NCBI RefSeq assembly: GCF_001441535.1
Contig: NZ_LMAU01000001.1
Span: 186,001-250,000, forward strand
Direction of reading: 5' to 3'
DNA from: Tsuneonella troitsensis
Lineage (GTDB): Bacteria; Pseudomonadota; Alphaproteobacteria; Sphingomonadales; Sphingomonadaceae
DNA: 64,000 nt
Part shown: piece after piece, positions 55,586-64,000 of the stretch
How positions within the stretch are numbered: the stretch's first letter is position 1
How the letters are laid out: each line of letters begins with the position of its first letter
The notes under the pieces: model-generated
The model's input: only the letters and a program-made list of their open reading frames with translations
What the model was told of the DNA's origin: nothing
The model's database searches: none
Program-made: the position numbers and the translations under genes

Positions 55586-56110
55586 TCAGGTCAACTGGCG
55601 CAGACACGCCATAGCCATACGCGCTTGCTGGTTCCCGTCGTCGACCTCGGCGCGGCTCTCGGCCACGGCGCGCGAAACTTCGGCCGGAGCCATCCCGGCT
55701 GCCAGCGCCTTGCGACGATAAATGTCGATCGCGACCCCAACCGCGCGCTCATGTTCGGCACGGAGCGAGCCAGCCGATCGCAATCTTTCTCCCAGAGACC
55801 CGATCGCAGCGATGCACGAAGTCGCGCGCTTTTGCGGATCCTCTAATACATCGAGTTCGCTGTTGTTGCTCAGCGACAGGAGCTGGGCAGCGCGCTTGTC
55901 CGAATCGCTCACCACGCCATTTTGGTCGAACGTCCAATGCGGCCGCTCCGGTGGCGCAGCGCCGCATGCGGATACCAGCCCGGCGAGAAGCGAAGCGAAG
56001 ACTGATGAGCGAAGGCTTCTGGAGGCACGATGCGATCGCCGGACCGGTGGCGCGACGAATCCGCCGGTATGGCGCAGCTTGCTTGGAGAATTGTCGGACC
56101 GGTCGATCAT
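55586..56110 (-). CDS. Putative lipoprotein of unknown function next to the EPS locus
   Basis: 174 residues from the ATG at 56110. A long basic N-terminal region precedes a hydrophobic segment ending VSAC (Cys49), a lipobox although set unusually far in. The mature part is helical, with paired Cys residues (ATSC near 94, AMAC near the end) and no known domain. TATAAG lies just upstream of the ATG, so the mRNA may start very near it. Role unknown; proximity suggests an envelope function tied to EPS. Confidence 0.68.
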   Translation of the reverse strand: MIDRSDNSPSKLRHTGGFVAPPVRRSHRASRSLRSSVFASLLAGLVSACGAAPPERPHWTFDQNGVVSDSDKRAAQLLSLSNNSELDVLEDPQKRATSCIAAIGSLGERLRSAGSLRAEHERAVGVAIDIYRRKALAAGMAPAEVSRAVAESRAEVDDGNQQARMAMACLRQLT

Positions 56111-56359
56111 CGTGCTTATAAGCCTCTACAATTAAACCGGCTATGCGTCGGAGCGGGGGGCGTACCGATCCGGACGCCAGCAACGACAGGGCGCGTCCCG
56201 GCTGGGCAGCGGTCCGGTAGTACCCCGATCGCCGAGAGGCAAGTCGGCTGATCGCTGACCGACGCACTGTCGTCGAGGCTAACGGACCGTCGCCGCTCCG
56301 CGATTGCAATCGCTCCGGACATTCCGTAGGCGCCGGAAAACGGATTCAGCTGAACTCTC

Positions 56360-57778
56360 ATGTCACGATCAACAAAGCAACGTCGGGATCGCGACCGGCG
56401 CTATCGGGTTGCGACCTCTTTGGGCGGAGGACCGGCGGGTGCTGCCGCTCGTTACTTGGTTCTTTGTGCCTTCTGCGCAGCCCTGTTCTTGTTGGGCGGC
56501 GGCTCGCGTGCGGATATCGTATCGCTCGTCTTGCTCCGGCCGTTTGCCGTGTTCGTCGCTGCATACGCGCTGCTCGTAGCCCGCCCTGGCGACTTGCGTG
56601 CGGTGCGCGTGCCGCTCGTGGGTCTGTTTCTTCTTGCACTGCTCATGATCGTGCAGTTGGTTCCTCTTCCGCCTTCGTGGTGGACGGCACTGCCGGGGCG
56701 CGAGCTCTACGCGCGCATCGCACAGGACGCGGGTCTCGCGATGACAGCCAGGCCCCTTTCGCTAGCGCCGTCGCTGACGCTGAATGCCTTGTTTTCGCTG
56801 ACGGTACCGCTCGCGACCATCCTGATTCTCGCAGTCCAGGAAGGTCCATCGCGCACTAGAATTCTCATGCCCGTGGCGGTGATGGGCGGACTGGCGGTCG
56901 TGTGGGCGGTGGCGCAGGTCGCCGGCCCTGACCGGGGGCCATTGTACACCTATGCCTACACCAATTTCGGTTTCCCCGTGGGACCGTTCGCCAATCGCAA
57001 CCATCTTTCGCTGCTCCTGGCGATCGAATTCGTGCTCATCGCATACTTCGTGGCGAAGTTGATCGACGCGGGGAAGCTGCGGCTCTTGTTTGCCGGAGTA
57101 ATCGGCATGGCAGCGATGGTCGTGCTCGCCCTCGTCCTCGTGGCCGGCTCGCGTGCGGGCCTTGTGCTGGCCTCGCTGGCGATCGTCGCTGCGGTGCGGA
57201 TCATCGTCCCAAACGCCGCGCAAGTCCCCTGGCTAAAGTCGCCGCGAGTGCGGCGGCTGGGGGCGGTGGCGCTGCTGGCGATGGTCGCCGCCATGGTCGC
57301 CTTCACGCTATACCTCCAGCAGGGCACCGCGATCGAGCGGATCGCTGGTGACAGTGCGCTGAAAGACGGGCGTTTCGAGCGCGTCGGCCTTGTTTTGCGG
57401 ATGCTACAGGATCACTGGATCGCAGGGATCGGCTTCGGCGCATTCGCCAGCGTCTTCACCCGTTATGAAACTACAGAAGTCCTGAGCCCCCTGATCTTCA
57501 ACCAGGCGCACAACGACTGGTTGCAATTCCTCATCGAGGGTGGCCTGCCCGCCGCCTTTCTCCTGCTGGCCGGATTGATGTGGGTCGCCCGAAAGACAGG
57601 AGAGGGCGCGCTCGCGCGTGGCAACCGTTTCGACGCAGAGGGTCTCGTCGCGGTGGCCATCATCGTGCTAACTGCCATCGCCAGCGCAGTCGACTATCCG
57701 CTGCGCACGCCCATAATCATGATGCTCGCGGCCTCCGCGACCTACATTTTAGCTGGAAAAAACACGCGATCGCAATGA
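56360..57778 (+). CDS. O-antigen ligase/polymerase family membrane protein (Wzy_C)
   Basis: 472 residues with about 11-12 membrane segments. The O-antigen ligase/Wzy signature is present: ANRNHLSLLLAIEF, LVAGSRAGLVLASLAIVAA, the large periplasmic loop, and FNQAHNDWLQFLIEGGLPAA (the H-N-x-x-L pattern). Such proteins join or polymerise lipid-linked glycans on the periplasmic side. Here it heads the EPS genes, so it is probably the EPS polymerase or a related ligase. It precedes the Wza-like gene by about 100 bp. Confidence 0.9.
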   Translation: MSRSTKQRRDRDRRYRVATSLGGGPAGAAARYLVLCAFCAALFLLGGGSRADIVSLVLLRPFAVFVAAYALLVARPGDLRAVRVPLVGLFLLALLMIVQLVPLPPSWWTALPGRELYARIAQDAGLAMTARPLSLAPSLTLNALFSLTVPLATILILAVQEGPSRTRILMPVAVMGGLAVVWAVAQVAGPDRGPLYTYAYTNFGFPVGPFANRNHLSLLLAIEFVLIAYFVAKLIDAGKLRLLFAGVIGMAAMVVLALVLVAGSRAGLVLASLAIVAAVRIIVPNAAQVPWLKSPRVRRLGAVALLAMVAAMVAFTLYLQQGTAIERIAGDSALKDGRFERVGLVLRMLQDHWIAGIGFGAFASVFTRYETTEVLSPLIFNQAHNDWLQFLIEGGLPAAFLLLAGLMWVARKTGEGALARGNRFDAEGLVAVAIIVLTAIASAVDYPLRTPIIMMLAASATYILAGKNTRSQ

Positions 57779-57881
57779 CTTGTGCTGTTATCGGCGTTCA
57801 TGGAGGGGTCACTCGCGCGGTTTACTACGCGAACGCGATACGCTAGTGGACGCGCCAAGCATATTTAAGGAAACCTTAGTT

Positions 57882-58592
57882 TTGAATATTCTTCGTTGGG
57901 GCTTGGTCGCCGCCGCCGTCGCGTTAGCGGGTGCGTGCTCGACGCCGGATATAGGTACGGACCCGTCCCTTAATATGGTGCACCAAAGCGCACTACCGCC
58001 GCCATCGCGAGCGGACGTACTGGCGGCCGAGCGCCCGTATCTGGTCGGCCCCTTCGACAAGCTGCGCATCGACGTGTTCGGTGTCGATCAGTTGCAGAAT
58101 AAGGAATACCAGATCGACGCGAGCGGCCGCCTCTCGTTTCCCTTCGCGGGAACGATTGAGGCCGGGGGCCTTACGCCGCAGGAAATCTCCGATGCAATTA
58201 GCGATCGGCTGCGCGGCCGGATCATCCGCGATCCCCAAGTGACTGTAAACCTGATCGAAACCGTGAGTCAGGTCGTGACGGTCGAGGGGGCAGTAAAGAA
58301 TCCGGGCCGGTTCCCCGTCATCGGCGAAATGACGCTCTTGCGCACGATCGCGCTGGCGCAGGGCACATCGGACCTCGCCAAGCTCGAATCGGTCCTTATT
58401 TTTCGCGAAGTCGACGGCGTCCGGTATGCCGGGGCTTACGACCTGAAGGCAATCCGGCTCGGCAACTACGAGGACCCGGAGGTGTATCCAAACGATGTCG
58501 TGGTCGTCGGCGACTCCGCTGCCCGCCGCCTGTTCCGCGACCTTTCACCGCTGTTGGCATCGCCTTTGGTCGTGCTCTTGCAAAGACTCTGA
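57882..58592 (+). CDS. Polysaccharide export lipoprotein (Wza-like)
   Basis: 236 residues from a TTG at 57882, preceded by AAGGA about 10 nt upstream. This start gives a compact lipoprotein signal ending LAGAC; a GTG at 57846 is an alternative. The polysaccharide export domain (VGPFDKLRIDVFGVDQLQNKEYQ) and a following SLBB-like region (VTVEGAVKNPGRFPV) match OPX proteins. Length is short versus Wza (about 380), as in GumB-like forms that need a partner to span the outer membrane. It lies 3 bp from the Wzc-like gene. Confidence 0.91.
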   Translation: MNILRWGLVAAAVALAGACSTPDIGTDPSLNMVHQSALPPPSRADVLAAERPYLVGPFDKLRIDVFGVDQLQNKEYQIDASGRLSFPFAGTIEAGGLTPQEISDAISDRLRGRIIRDPQVTVNLIETVSQVVTVEGAVKNPGRFPVIGEMTLLRTIALAQGTSDLAKLESVLIFREVDGVRYAGAYDLKAIRLGNYEDPEVYPNDVVVVGDSAARRLFRDLSPLLASPLVVLLQRL

Positions 58593-58595
58593 ACC

Positions 58596-60785
58596 ATGAG
58601 CCAGATCGTAGAGTTCCCCGCAGCCAATCCGACAGGTGCGACGACCGGTGTGGTCGAGGGCCGCGCAGTCGGCGCAGGCGAAAGTCCCGCCATCGAACGC
58701 GTGTGGCACGCCGCCAACAAATACCGCATCGACATTGTCGTCATTCTCGCCCTGACTCTGCTCATTGCGCTGCTGGTGACGTTGCTCACAACCCCGCAAT
58801 ATACTGCTTCGTCGAGAATCGAGATCAGTCGCCAGCAAGAGCGGGTGACCAATGTCGAGGGCTTGCAGCCGGATACGGCCGGGCAGGACCTCGAATTCTA
58901 TCAGACGCAGTATTCGTTGCTGGAGTCGCGCTCGCTGGCAGAGCGGGTCGTGCGCGCCGAAAAGCTCGTTTCGGACGATGCGTTCTTCGTCGCGGGCGGT
59001 GTCGATCCCAGTGTGGAGACTTCGCTCAGCCGCGCCGAACGCGAAAAGATCGCAACCGACATACTCATGCGGAACGTGGATGTCGAACCCGTGCGAAACT
59101 CTGCTCTGGTCGATCTGCGCTACACCAGTGCCGATCCCGAAATGTCGGCTCGCATAGCGAATGCGTGGGCCAATCAGTTTATTGAAGCCAAGCTCGCGCG
59201 GCGGTTCGATTCCACCGCGGACGCCCGCAAGTTCCTGACTTCGAGGCTGGAAGAGCTGCGTGAAAAGCTCGAACAGTCGGAACGTGACCTGGTGCGCTAC
59301 GCGGCTGAAAAGAACATCCTGCCGATCGAGACGACGACCGATTCCGAGGGCCGGACGAGCGGGCAGCGCACACTGGCGAGCAGCAGCTTGGAAGCGCTCA
59401 ATGCCGCGCTAACGAAAGCGACGACCGACCGTATTCAAGCCGAAGCCCGGCTTGCAGGGGCCGGCGCGAGTTCGGTCGCCGACACCGAGAGTGTCGCACT
59501 GCCCGGTTTGCGGCAACGACGCGCGGAAGTCGCATCGGAATACGCGAAGCTTCGCGCCCAGTTCGAAGACGGTTACCCGCCTGTGCAGGCTCTGCGATCG
59601 CAAATGTCTTCGCTCGATGAGGCGATCAAGCGGGAAGAGAGCCGCGTCGGTAGCGGTGTGCGCTCCTCTTACCGCGAGGCGCTCGCGCGCGAGCAAAACC
59701 TGCGCAGTCAGGTCGCTGCACTCGAAGACCGACTGTACCTCCAGCGCTCGGACTCGATCCAGTACAACATCTATCAGCGCGAAGTGGATACCAATCGCGA
59801 ACTCTACGACGGACTCCTCCAGCGCTACAAGGAAATCGGCGTAGCCGGCGTAGGCACGAGCAACGTTGCCGTCGTGGATCCCGCAGAGATTCCCGAAGGA
59901 CCGTCCAAGCCTGATCTGAAGCTGAATTTGGCGCTGGCCCTTCTTCTCGGCCTGGCGACTGCGATCTCCTACGTGTTCATCCGGGAGCAGGTCGATCAGA
60001 GCATCTCCGATCCTTCCGAAGTGCCAGGCATGCTCGGCATTTCCTTGCTGGGGCTCGTTCCCCGCTCGGACGAGGACGATGTGTCGGTGGCCTTGGCGGA
60101 TCGCAAGTCCGACCTTTCAGAAGCCTATTCTTCGATCGCAACGAACCTGTCGTTCCTCACGGACCACGGGATTCCCCGCTCGATCATGTTTACGAGCACG
60201 GTCGCCAACGAGGGCAAGAGCACGTCCGCCCATGCGCTCGCCGAGATCATCGCGCGGCTTGGCCGGAGCGTTCTGATCGTCGATGCCGACATGCGGAATC
60301 CGACCGCGCACACGTTCTACGGTCTCGAAAACAAAGGCGGGTTGAGCAACTATCTGTCCGGCAATGCAGAACTCGACCAGCTGATCATGAAGCCGGAGAA
60401 TTCGCGCGTGTCGGTCTTGGTCGCCGGACCCGCTCCGCCAAGCACTTTAGAATTGCTCAGCAGCAACCGCATAAAGGACCTAGTCCGCCAGCTGAACGGC
60501 CGGTTCGACCACGTGCTCGTCGACGGGCCGCCGATCCTGGGGCTGGCCGACGCGCCGCTCATATCGCGTATCGTCGAAGGCGTGGTGATGGCCGTCGAAT
60601 TCGAAAATGCGAAGGTCCGCCGCATCAAGGATGCGATCGCCCGCCTCGAGGTGGCCCAAGCGCACATCTTCGGTGCGATGCTCACCAAGGTCGACAAACG
60701 CGGCCCGGCTTACGGCTACGGCTATGGATACGGCTATGGCAGCGATCGCGACGATCCGTTCAAATACGGAAGCAAGCCGGCCTGA
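58596..60785 (+). CDS. Polysaccharide co-polymerase and tyrosine autokinase (Wzc-like)
   Basis: 729 residues. An N-terminal Wzz domain spans two membrane helices (about 45-66 and 443-463) with a long coiled-coil periplasmic region (about 200-400). The cytoplasmic BY-kinase follows: Walker A in STVANEGKST (Lys541), Walker A' IVDADMRNP near 561-569, and Walker B VLVDGPP near 640. The C-terminus is a Tyr-rich cluster with alternating Gly-Tyr (positions 60711-60740), the usual site of autophosphorylation. It controls chain length and export of the polymer with the Wza-like lipoprotein. Confidence 0.94.
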   Translation: MSQIVEFPAANPTGATTGVVEGRAVGAGESPAIERVWHAANKYRIDIVVILALTLLIALLVTLLTTPQYTASSRIEISRQQERVTNVEGLQPDTAGQDLEFYQTQYSLLESRSLAERVVRAEKLVSDDAFFVAGGVDPSVETSLSRAEREKIATDILMRNVDVEPVRNSALVDLRYTSADPEMSARIANAWANQFIEAKLARRFDSTADARKFLTSRLEELREKLEQSERDLVRYAAEKNILPIETTTDSEGRTSGQRTLASSSLEALNAALTKATTDRIQAEARLAGAGASSVADTESVALPGLRQRRAEVASEYAKLRAQFEDGYPPVQALRSQMSSLDEAIKREESRVGSGVRSSYREALAREQNLRSQVAALEDRLYLQRSDSIQYNIYQREVDTNRELYDGLLQRYKEIGVAGVGTSNVAVVDPAEIPEGPSKPDLKLNLALALLLGLATAISYVFIREQVDQSISDPSEVPGMLGISLLGLVPRSDEDDVSVALADRKSDLSEAYSSIATNLSFLTDHGIPRSIMFTSTVANEGKSTSAHALAEIIARLGRSVLIVDADMRNPTAHTFYGLENKGGLSNYLSGNAELDQLIMKPENSRVSVLVAGPAPPSTLELLSSNRIKDLVRQLNGRFDHVLVDGPPILGLADAPLISRIVEGVVMAVEFENAKVRRIKDAIARLEVAQAHIFGAMLTKVDKRGPAYGYGYGYGYGSDRDDPFKYGSKPA

Positions 60786-60812
60786 TCGGTCGGTCGTCCG
60801 GACGATCCTGTC

Positions 60813-62051
60813 ATGAGCATGCGCCTGCGCTTCTTTGCCATCTTCGCGGTGGCTATCGGGCTGGCGACGGCAGCGGCGCTGGCATCGACTTCGGTGATCC
60901 TCGCCAAGCGCCTGCCAGAACGTGCAATCGATCTGCCGATCGTCGATGGGAACGCCTATGTAAACGGGGTCTTCAACGATGTTGCTTCACCCGATCAGAG
61001 CGGCAAGCGTTCAAGCCCCGCGGTTCTGCGCAATGCGGCGGTGCGAACTTTCCTGCGAGAACCGACGAACAGCAATGCCATCAGCTTGCTGGCCTTCACG
61101 AGCAATCTGAATGGCGACAAGACGGCATCCCGCGACCTGTTCGGCCACGCGCTAGAGCAGTCGCAGCGCAATCTCCTGGCGAACCTTTCTCTGATCGAGG
61201 ACGCCAGCCAGAACGGCCGGATTGGCTTCATCCTCGAACGGTACGACGCGCTGCTGCGAACCGGCGGCGTCGCCTCGGAGACGCTGCTCGATGTGATGAC
61301 GACCGCCATGCGAGAGGAGGCCATTCTCCCCCACATGCGATCGATGCTGGAAGCCCGGCCGCCCTGGGCCGAACAGTTCTGGCTCAGAGTGGCGCGGAGC
61401 CGCCCCGCACTCGCTAATGCCGCCCGGCTGCGCCTGGATTTGCTGAAGGATGGCTACGGAAATCCTGCGGGTAACGATGCGGAACTTGTTCGCCGCCTGG
61501 CAGACGATCAGCAGTACTCGTTGGCGTATCAGCTTTTCCGCAAGCTCGCTCCCGGTGGGCAGACTGCAGGCAACGCATTGCGGAATGCCGATTTCAGCGC
61601 CACACCCGCGTTCGTACCGTTCGATTGGAACACCTTCTCCGACGTTCGCTACGATGCGGAGGTCGATCCGGCAATCAAGGCCTTGGTGACGTCTACCGAA
61701 TCGTCAAGAGAAACGCTGGTGGGGCGCCAGTTGGTCCGCTTGAACCCGGGCCGGTATGCGATCGGGATGAAGGTCCGCGATCCGCGAATCCTAAAGGATT
61801 ACGCCACCCAATTGAAGATGCGCTGCGCCGGCGACGGCGGCGAAGCCACGCTGGGGACGGCCAAAACCCCCACGATAGGATCGAGCAACTTCGTCGTTTC
61901 GGCCGATTGCCCCTTCGTCTGGGTGGAGGTGTGGCTCAGGCATAGCGGCCCCGCGGGTACGACGCCTACCGACGATCTCGAAATCGCGAGGATCGACCTG
62001 GCTCTCGCTTCGGGTTCGGCATCGGCGGCGAAATCGACGATGCCGCAATGA
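60813..62051 (+). CDS. Exported protein of unknown function in the EPS locus
   Basis: 412 residues with an N-terminal membrane or signal segment (FFAIFAVAIGLATAAALAST). The middle (about 80-230) is helical with a TPR-like spacing. The C-terminal third begins ADFSATPAFVPFDWN and contains LVRLNPGRYAIGMKV, a beta-sandwich-like pattern reminiscent of carbohydrate-binding modules, with paired Cys (KMRCAG, SADCPF). No known family is recognised. It overlaps the next gene (ATGA) and follows the Wzc-like gene by 27 bp, so a structural role in EPS assembly at the envelope is likely. Confidence 0.72.
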   Translation: MSMRLRFFAIFAVAIGLATAAALASTSVILAKRLPERAIDLPIVDGNAYVNGVFNDVASPDQSGKRSSPAVLRNAAVRTFLREPTNSNAISLLAFTSNLNGDKTASRDLFGHALEQSQRNLLANLSLIEDASQNGRIGFILERYDALLRTGGVASETLLDVMTTAMREEAILPHMRSMLEARPPWAEQFWLRVARSRPALANAARLRLDLLKDGYGNPAGNDAELVRRLADDQQYSLAYQLFRKLAPGGQTAGNALRNADFSATPAFVPFDWNTFSDVRYDAEVDPAIKALVTSTESSRETLVGRQLVRLNPGRYAIGMKVRDPRILKDYATQLKMRCAGDGGEATLGTAKTPTIGSSNFVVSADCPFVWVEVWLRHSGPAGTTPTDDLEIARIDLALASGSASAAKSTMPQ

Positions 62052-63490
62052 CCGCGACCGTCGATTTCGCCGCCGCAAGGCCGCCTTTGTCGCGGACGCT
62101 CGGAAGGGGGCGCCGGGCCTCGCTGGCATCGCTCCTGGCATTCCTGGTAGGCGCGGGCCTCCAGGTCGCCCTGTACCAGTCGCTGGCCCCCCTTCTTTTG
62201 GCGCTGGTCGTCTTGCTGCCGCCCGTGCTGTTCCTTTCCATGCGAGGGTCCGGCGACCGACAGGACTCGACGATTTTCGTTCGCAGCTTCTCGATCGGCC
62301 TGCTCGCGGCAGGGATCGCTTCGTATTATGCGATCGCGCTCTACGACCCTCTCCAGCTCGCATCCGACGCGTATTCGTTTTTCGACCTGTCCAGCCGAGC
62401 AGGCGCTGTCCGTTCTCTCCAGGATTTGCGGACGGTAACCGAAGGATCCGGGGCGGTCGTTCTTTGGTCGTGGTTCTACGACACTGCCGCTCTGCTGGGT
62501 TTCCCACGCGAGCAGTATGTCGGCATCACGATGAACGTTCTTATCGTCGCGATCGCCAGCGTCGTCTGCGCACGCAGCGCGCGAGAACTCTATGGGCATG
62601 ACGATTACCGGTTCCAGCGCCTCACTCTCTTCATCAGCATTTCGGGCAATCTCTGGCTTCTTGCGGGAGTGCACCTGCGCGACAGCGTGATCTATCTTGC
62701 CATCGCGTTGCTGTCGCACTTCTGGATCCGCTATCTTGCCCGTGTCGAGACGGGTAAGCTGACCGCCGCCGTAGTGGTTACGCTTGGAATGATGCCAACT
62801 TTGCAGGTCCTACGCGCGGAATTCTTCTTTATCCCCATTATCATTGCCGCTATGGCGATGATCTCGCTCAATTTCTCTCGCGGCCGCGGCGACAGCCGGT
62901 TCATCATGCTGCTGTCCACCCTGCTCGGCTCGGCGCTCGTCGTGTTGGCCGTCGTCGTGTTCGGAGACGAGATCCAGCGCATGCTCCTCACCGGTCAGGA
63001 CCAGTATTCGTCGGCGGCCAATCAGGAATCGCGATCCGGTTCGCTGGGCACCTCGCTGATCGTCAATCAGCCGTTCTATATTCGCCTTGCACTGGGCCTT
63101 CCCTACCTGTTCTACTTCCCGATCCCGGCTTGGAACGGGCTGGACAGCAACAGCGCCATTCCCTTCTTCAAGTCGCTGAATGCCGTCACGTTCTACGCGA
63201 TTTCCGGTTTCGTTTTCGTCGGCATCTACCGCATTGCCCGCGACCCGAGGTTGCGCAGCCCCGCTTTCGTATTCGTATCGGCGACACCGGTCGTCTTGAG
63301 CGCGATTATCGTGATGACCAGCCTCGAAACGCGGCATCTCGCCGCGTTCATGTCGTTTTTCTTCCTCACCGGGCTGCTGCCCGACCTGCGCGATCCTGCG
63401 GATCGGAGTACGGTGAGACTGGTCCTGACGACCATAATCCTGGGCATGCTGCTGGTCCACGGTGCCTGGTTCGGTTTGCGCTATGCCTAG
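62048..63490 (+). CDS. Polytopic membrane protein of the EPS locus, possible polymerase or transporter
   Basis: 480 residues with about 10-12 hydrophobic segments from residue 27 to the end. A soluble, polar loop is seen around 100-150 (SDAYSFFDLSSRAGAVRSLQ) and another around 315-340. The general build resembles Wzy-type polymerases or EpsG-like proteins, but I see no decisive motif, and an O-antigen-ligase-like protein already lies upstream. It is coupled to the preceding gene (ATGA) and overlaps the following glycosyltransferase by 8 bp. Confidence 0.78.
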   Translation: MTATVDFAAARPPLSRTLGRGRRASLASLLAFLVGAGLQVALYQSLAPLLLALVVLLPPVLFLSMRGSGDRQDSTIFVRSFSIGLLAAGIASYYAIALYDPLQLASDAYSFFDLSSRAGAVRSLQDLRTVTEGSGAVVLWSWFYDTAALLGFPREQYVGITMNVLIVAIASVVCARSARELYGHDDYRFQRLTLFISISGNLWLLAGVHLRDSVIYLAIALLSHFWIRYLARVETGKLTAAVVVTLGMMPTLQVLRAEFFFIPIIIAAMAMISLNFSRGRGDSRFIMLLSTLLGSALVVLAVVVFGDEIQRMLLTGQDQYSSAANQESRSGSLGTSLIVNQPFYIRLALGLPYLFYFPIPAWNGLDSNSAIPFFKSLNAVTFYAISGFVFVGIYRIARDPRLRSPAFVFVSATPVVLSAIIVMTSLETRHLAAFMSFFFLTGLLPDLRDPADRSTVRLVLTTIILGMLLVHGAWFGLRYA

Positions 63491-64000
63491 CGACGTGCGT
63501 GCCGAAGGCCGAAGTGCCCGCTATCGGATCGTCATGTTGATCGACGGCCTCGGATCGGGTGGAGCGCAACGACAGTTCACATATCTGTCGTGCGGCCTTG
63601 CCCGTCGCGGGCATGACGTCGCGGTGGCTGTCTATAACGATCAGGACCATTACGCCGATGCCATCACTTCAGCGGGAATACCGATCGCGAGGCTGCCGAA
63701 GCCCAGCCGGTTTTCGTTTCGTCCGGTGTTCGCTCTGGTGAAGCTGTACCAGGACCGCCGGGCGCAGGCTGTCGTCGCCTTCCTGCGCTCCCCCGCCGCG
63801 AAGGCCGAACTGGCGCGGCTGCTCGATCCTGCGATCAACGTGATCGCTGCGGAACGCTCGGTGTATCCGGAGCCGCGGCTGCCACTCCTGTTGCGGCTGA
63901 CACACGGCCTGCATCGCCTCGCGACTTTCATCACGACAAATTCCCAACATCAACTCATTCGCATGAAGCGCTTGAGCCCCGGCAGCGCACGACGAATGAC
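63483..64000 (+). CDS. Glycosyltransferase (GT4-like), N-terminal part, cut by window edge
   Basis: 172 codons from the ATG at 63483 with no stop before the window ends. The protein starts with a short polar leader, then IVMLIDGLGSGGAQRQFTYL, the typical first strand and glycine loop of GT-B/GT4 glycosyltransferases, followed by ARRGHDVAV. The Arg-rich helices and AAERS segment fit the acceptor-binding half. The nucleotide-sugar-binding half with its E-x7-E motif would lie outside the window. It overlaps the preceding gene by 8 bp. Confidence 0.85.
   Translation, partial: MPSDVRAEGRSARYRIVMLIDGLGSGGAQRQFTYLSCGLARRGHDVAVAVYNDQDHYADAITSAGIPIARLPKPSRFSFRPVFALVKLYQDRRAQAVVAFLRSPAAKAELARLLDPAINVIAAERSVYPEPRLPLLLRLTHGLHRLATFITTNSQHQLIRMKRLSPGSARRM

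Noticed and set aside
1-64000. CRISPR arrays, tRNA or rRNA genes, transposases, prophage genes
   Set aside because: Looked for and not seen: no array of identical spaced repeats, no cloverleaf sequence recognised, no transposase or integrase translation.

Overview
The window looks like chromosomal DNA of a GC-rich alphaproteobacterium, most likely order Sphingomonadales and probably an Erythrobacteraceae relative. This is an inference from gene content: a DUF3576 lipoprotein beside leuS-lptE-holA, a very large NAD-glutamate dehydrogenase, a SciP (DUF1153) protein, a CYP153-type P450 and the style of the exopolysaccharide (EPS) genes. Coding density is very high. Neighbouring genes often overlap by 4 bp (ATGA, GTGA or TTGA), GTG and TTG starts are common, and convergent neighbours overlap tail to tail in five places. 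No tRNA, rRNA, CRISPR array, insertion sequence or phage gene was seen.

Layout. 1-5.4 kb (minus): the start of an EPS sugar transferase, then holA, lptE, leuS and a DUF3576 lipoprotein. 5.7-10.5 kb: a putative outer-membrane protein, phaB, an OmpA-family protein, a ribbon-helix-helix protein, chrA and a small membrane protein. 10.6-22 kb: murA and galU (divergent), a P450/acyl-CoA synthetase pair, an M23 peptidase, a glnE-bcp-DUF455 operon, aguA, and a 415-bp intergenic region carrying phased repeats. 22.2-25.6 kb (minus): thrS-DUF305-TauE/SafE, with thrS preceded by a threonine-codon-rich leader ORF and mutually exclusive RNA hairpins. 25.7-31 kb: a small membrane/XRE operon, a PhoD phosphatase, then a hydrolase/TPR/flavin-oxidoreductase operon. 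31-43.6 kb: NAD-GDH, a ferredoxin-reductase-like flavoprotein, queG, a NatAB-type ABC exporter, CYP153, msrB, a GlsB/YeaQ protein, sciP and its upstream ORF. 43.8-53.5 kb: mnmA, a small Cys-containing protein, a serine hydrolase, pdxH-CDF-phzF, a DnaJ-like protein, YihY, fabI and a Tat-exported beta-helix protein.

53.5-64 kb is an EPS locus: asnB and a lipoprotein on the minus strand, then on the plus strand an O-antigen-ligase/polymerase-like protein, a Wza-like export lipoprotein, a Wzc-like tyrosine autokinase, an unknown exported protein, a polytopic membrane protein and the start of a GT4 glycosyltransferase. Together these would build, polymerise and export a polysaccharide. galU (UDP-glucose supply), the sugar transferase at the left edge and the beta-helix protein may feed into the same process.

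The most interesting regulatory signals are the thrS threonine-leader attenuator, five 13-bp repeats spaced 20 or 21 bp apart downstream of aguA, a TGTCACACTGTCC element shared by two intergenic regions, and an apparent non-canonical start for the TauE/SafE gene. All calls come from reading the sequence and translations; no database search was run.
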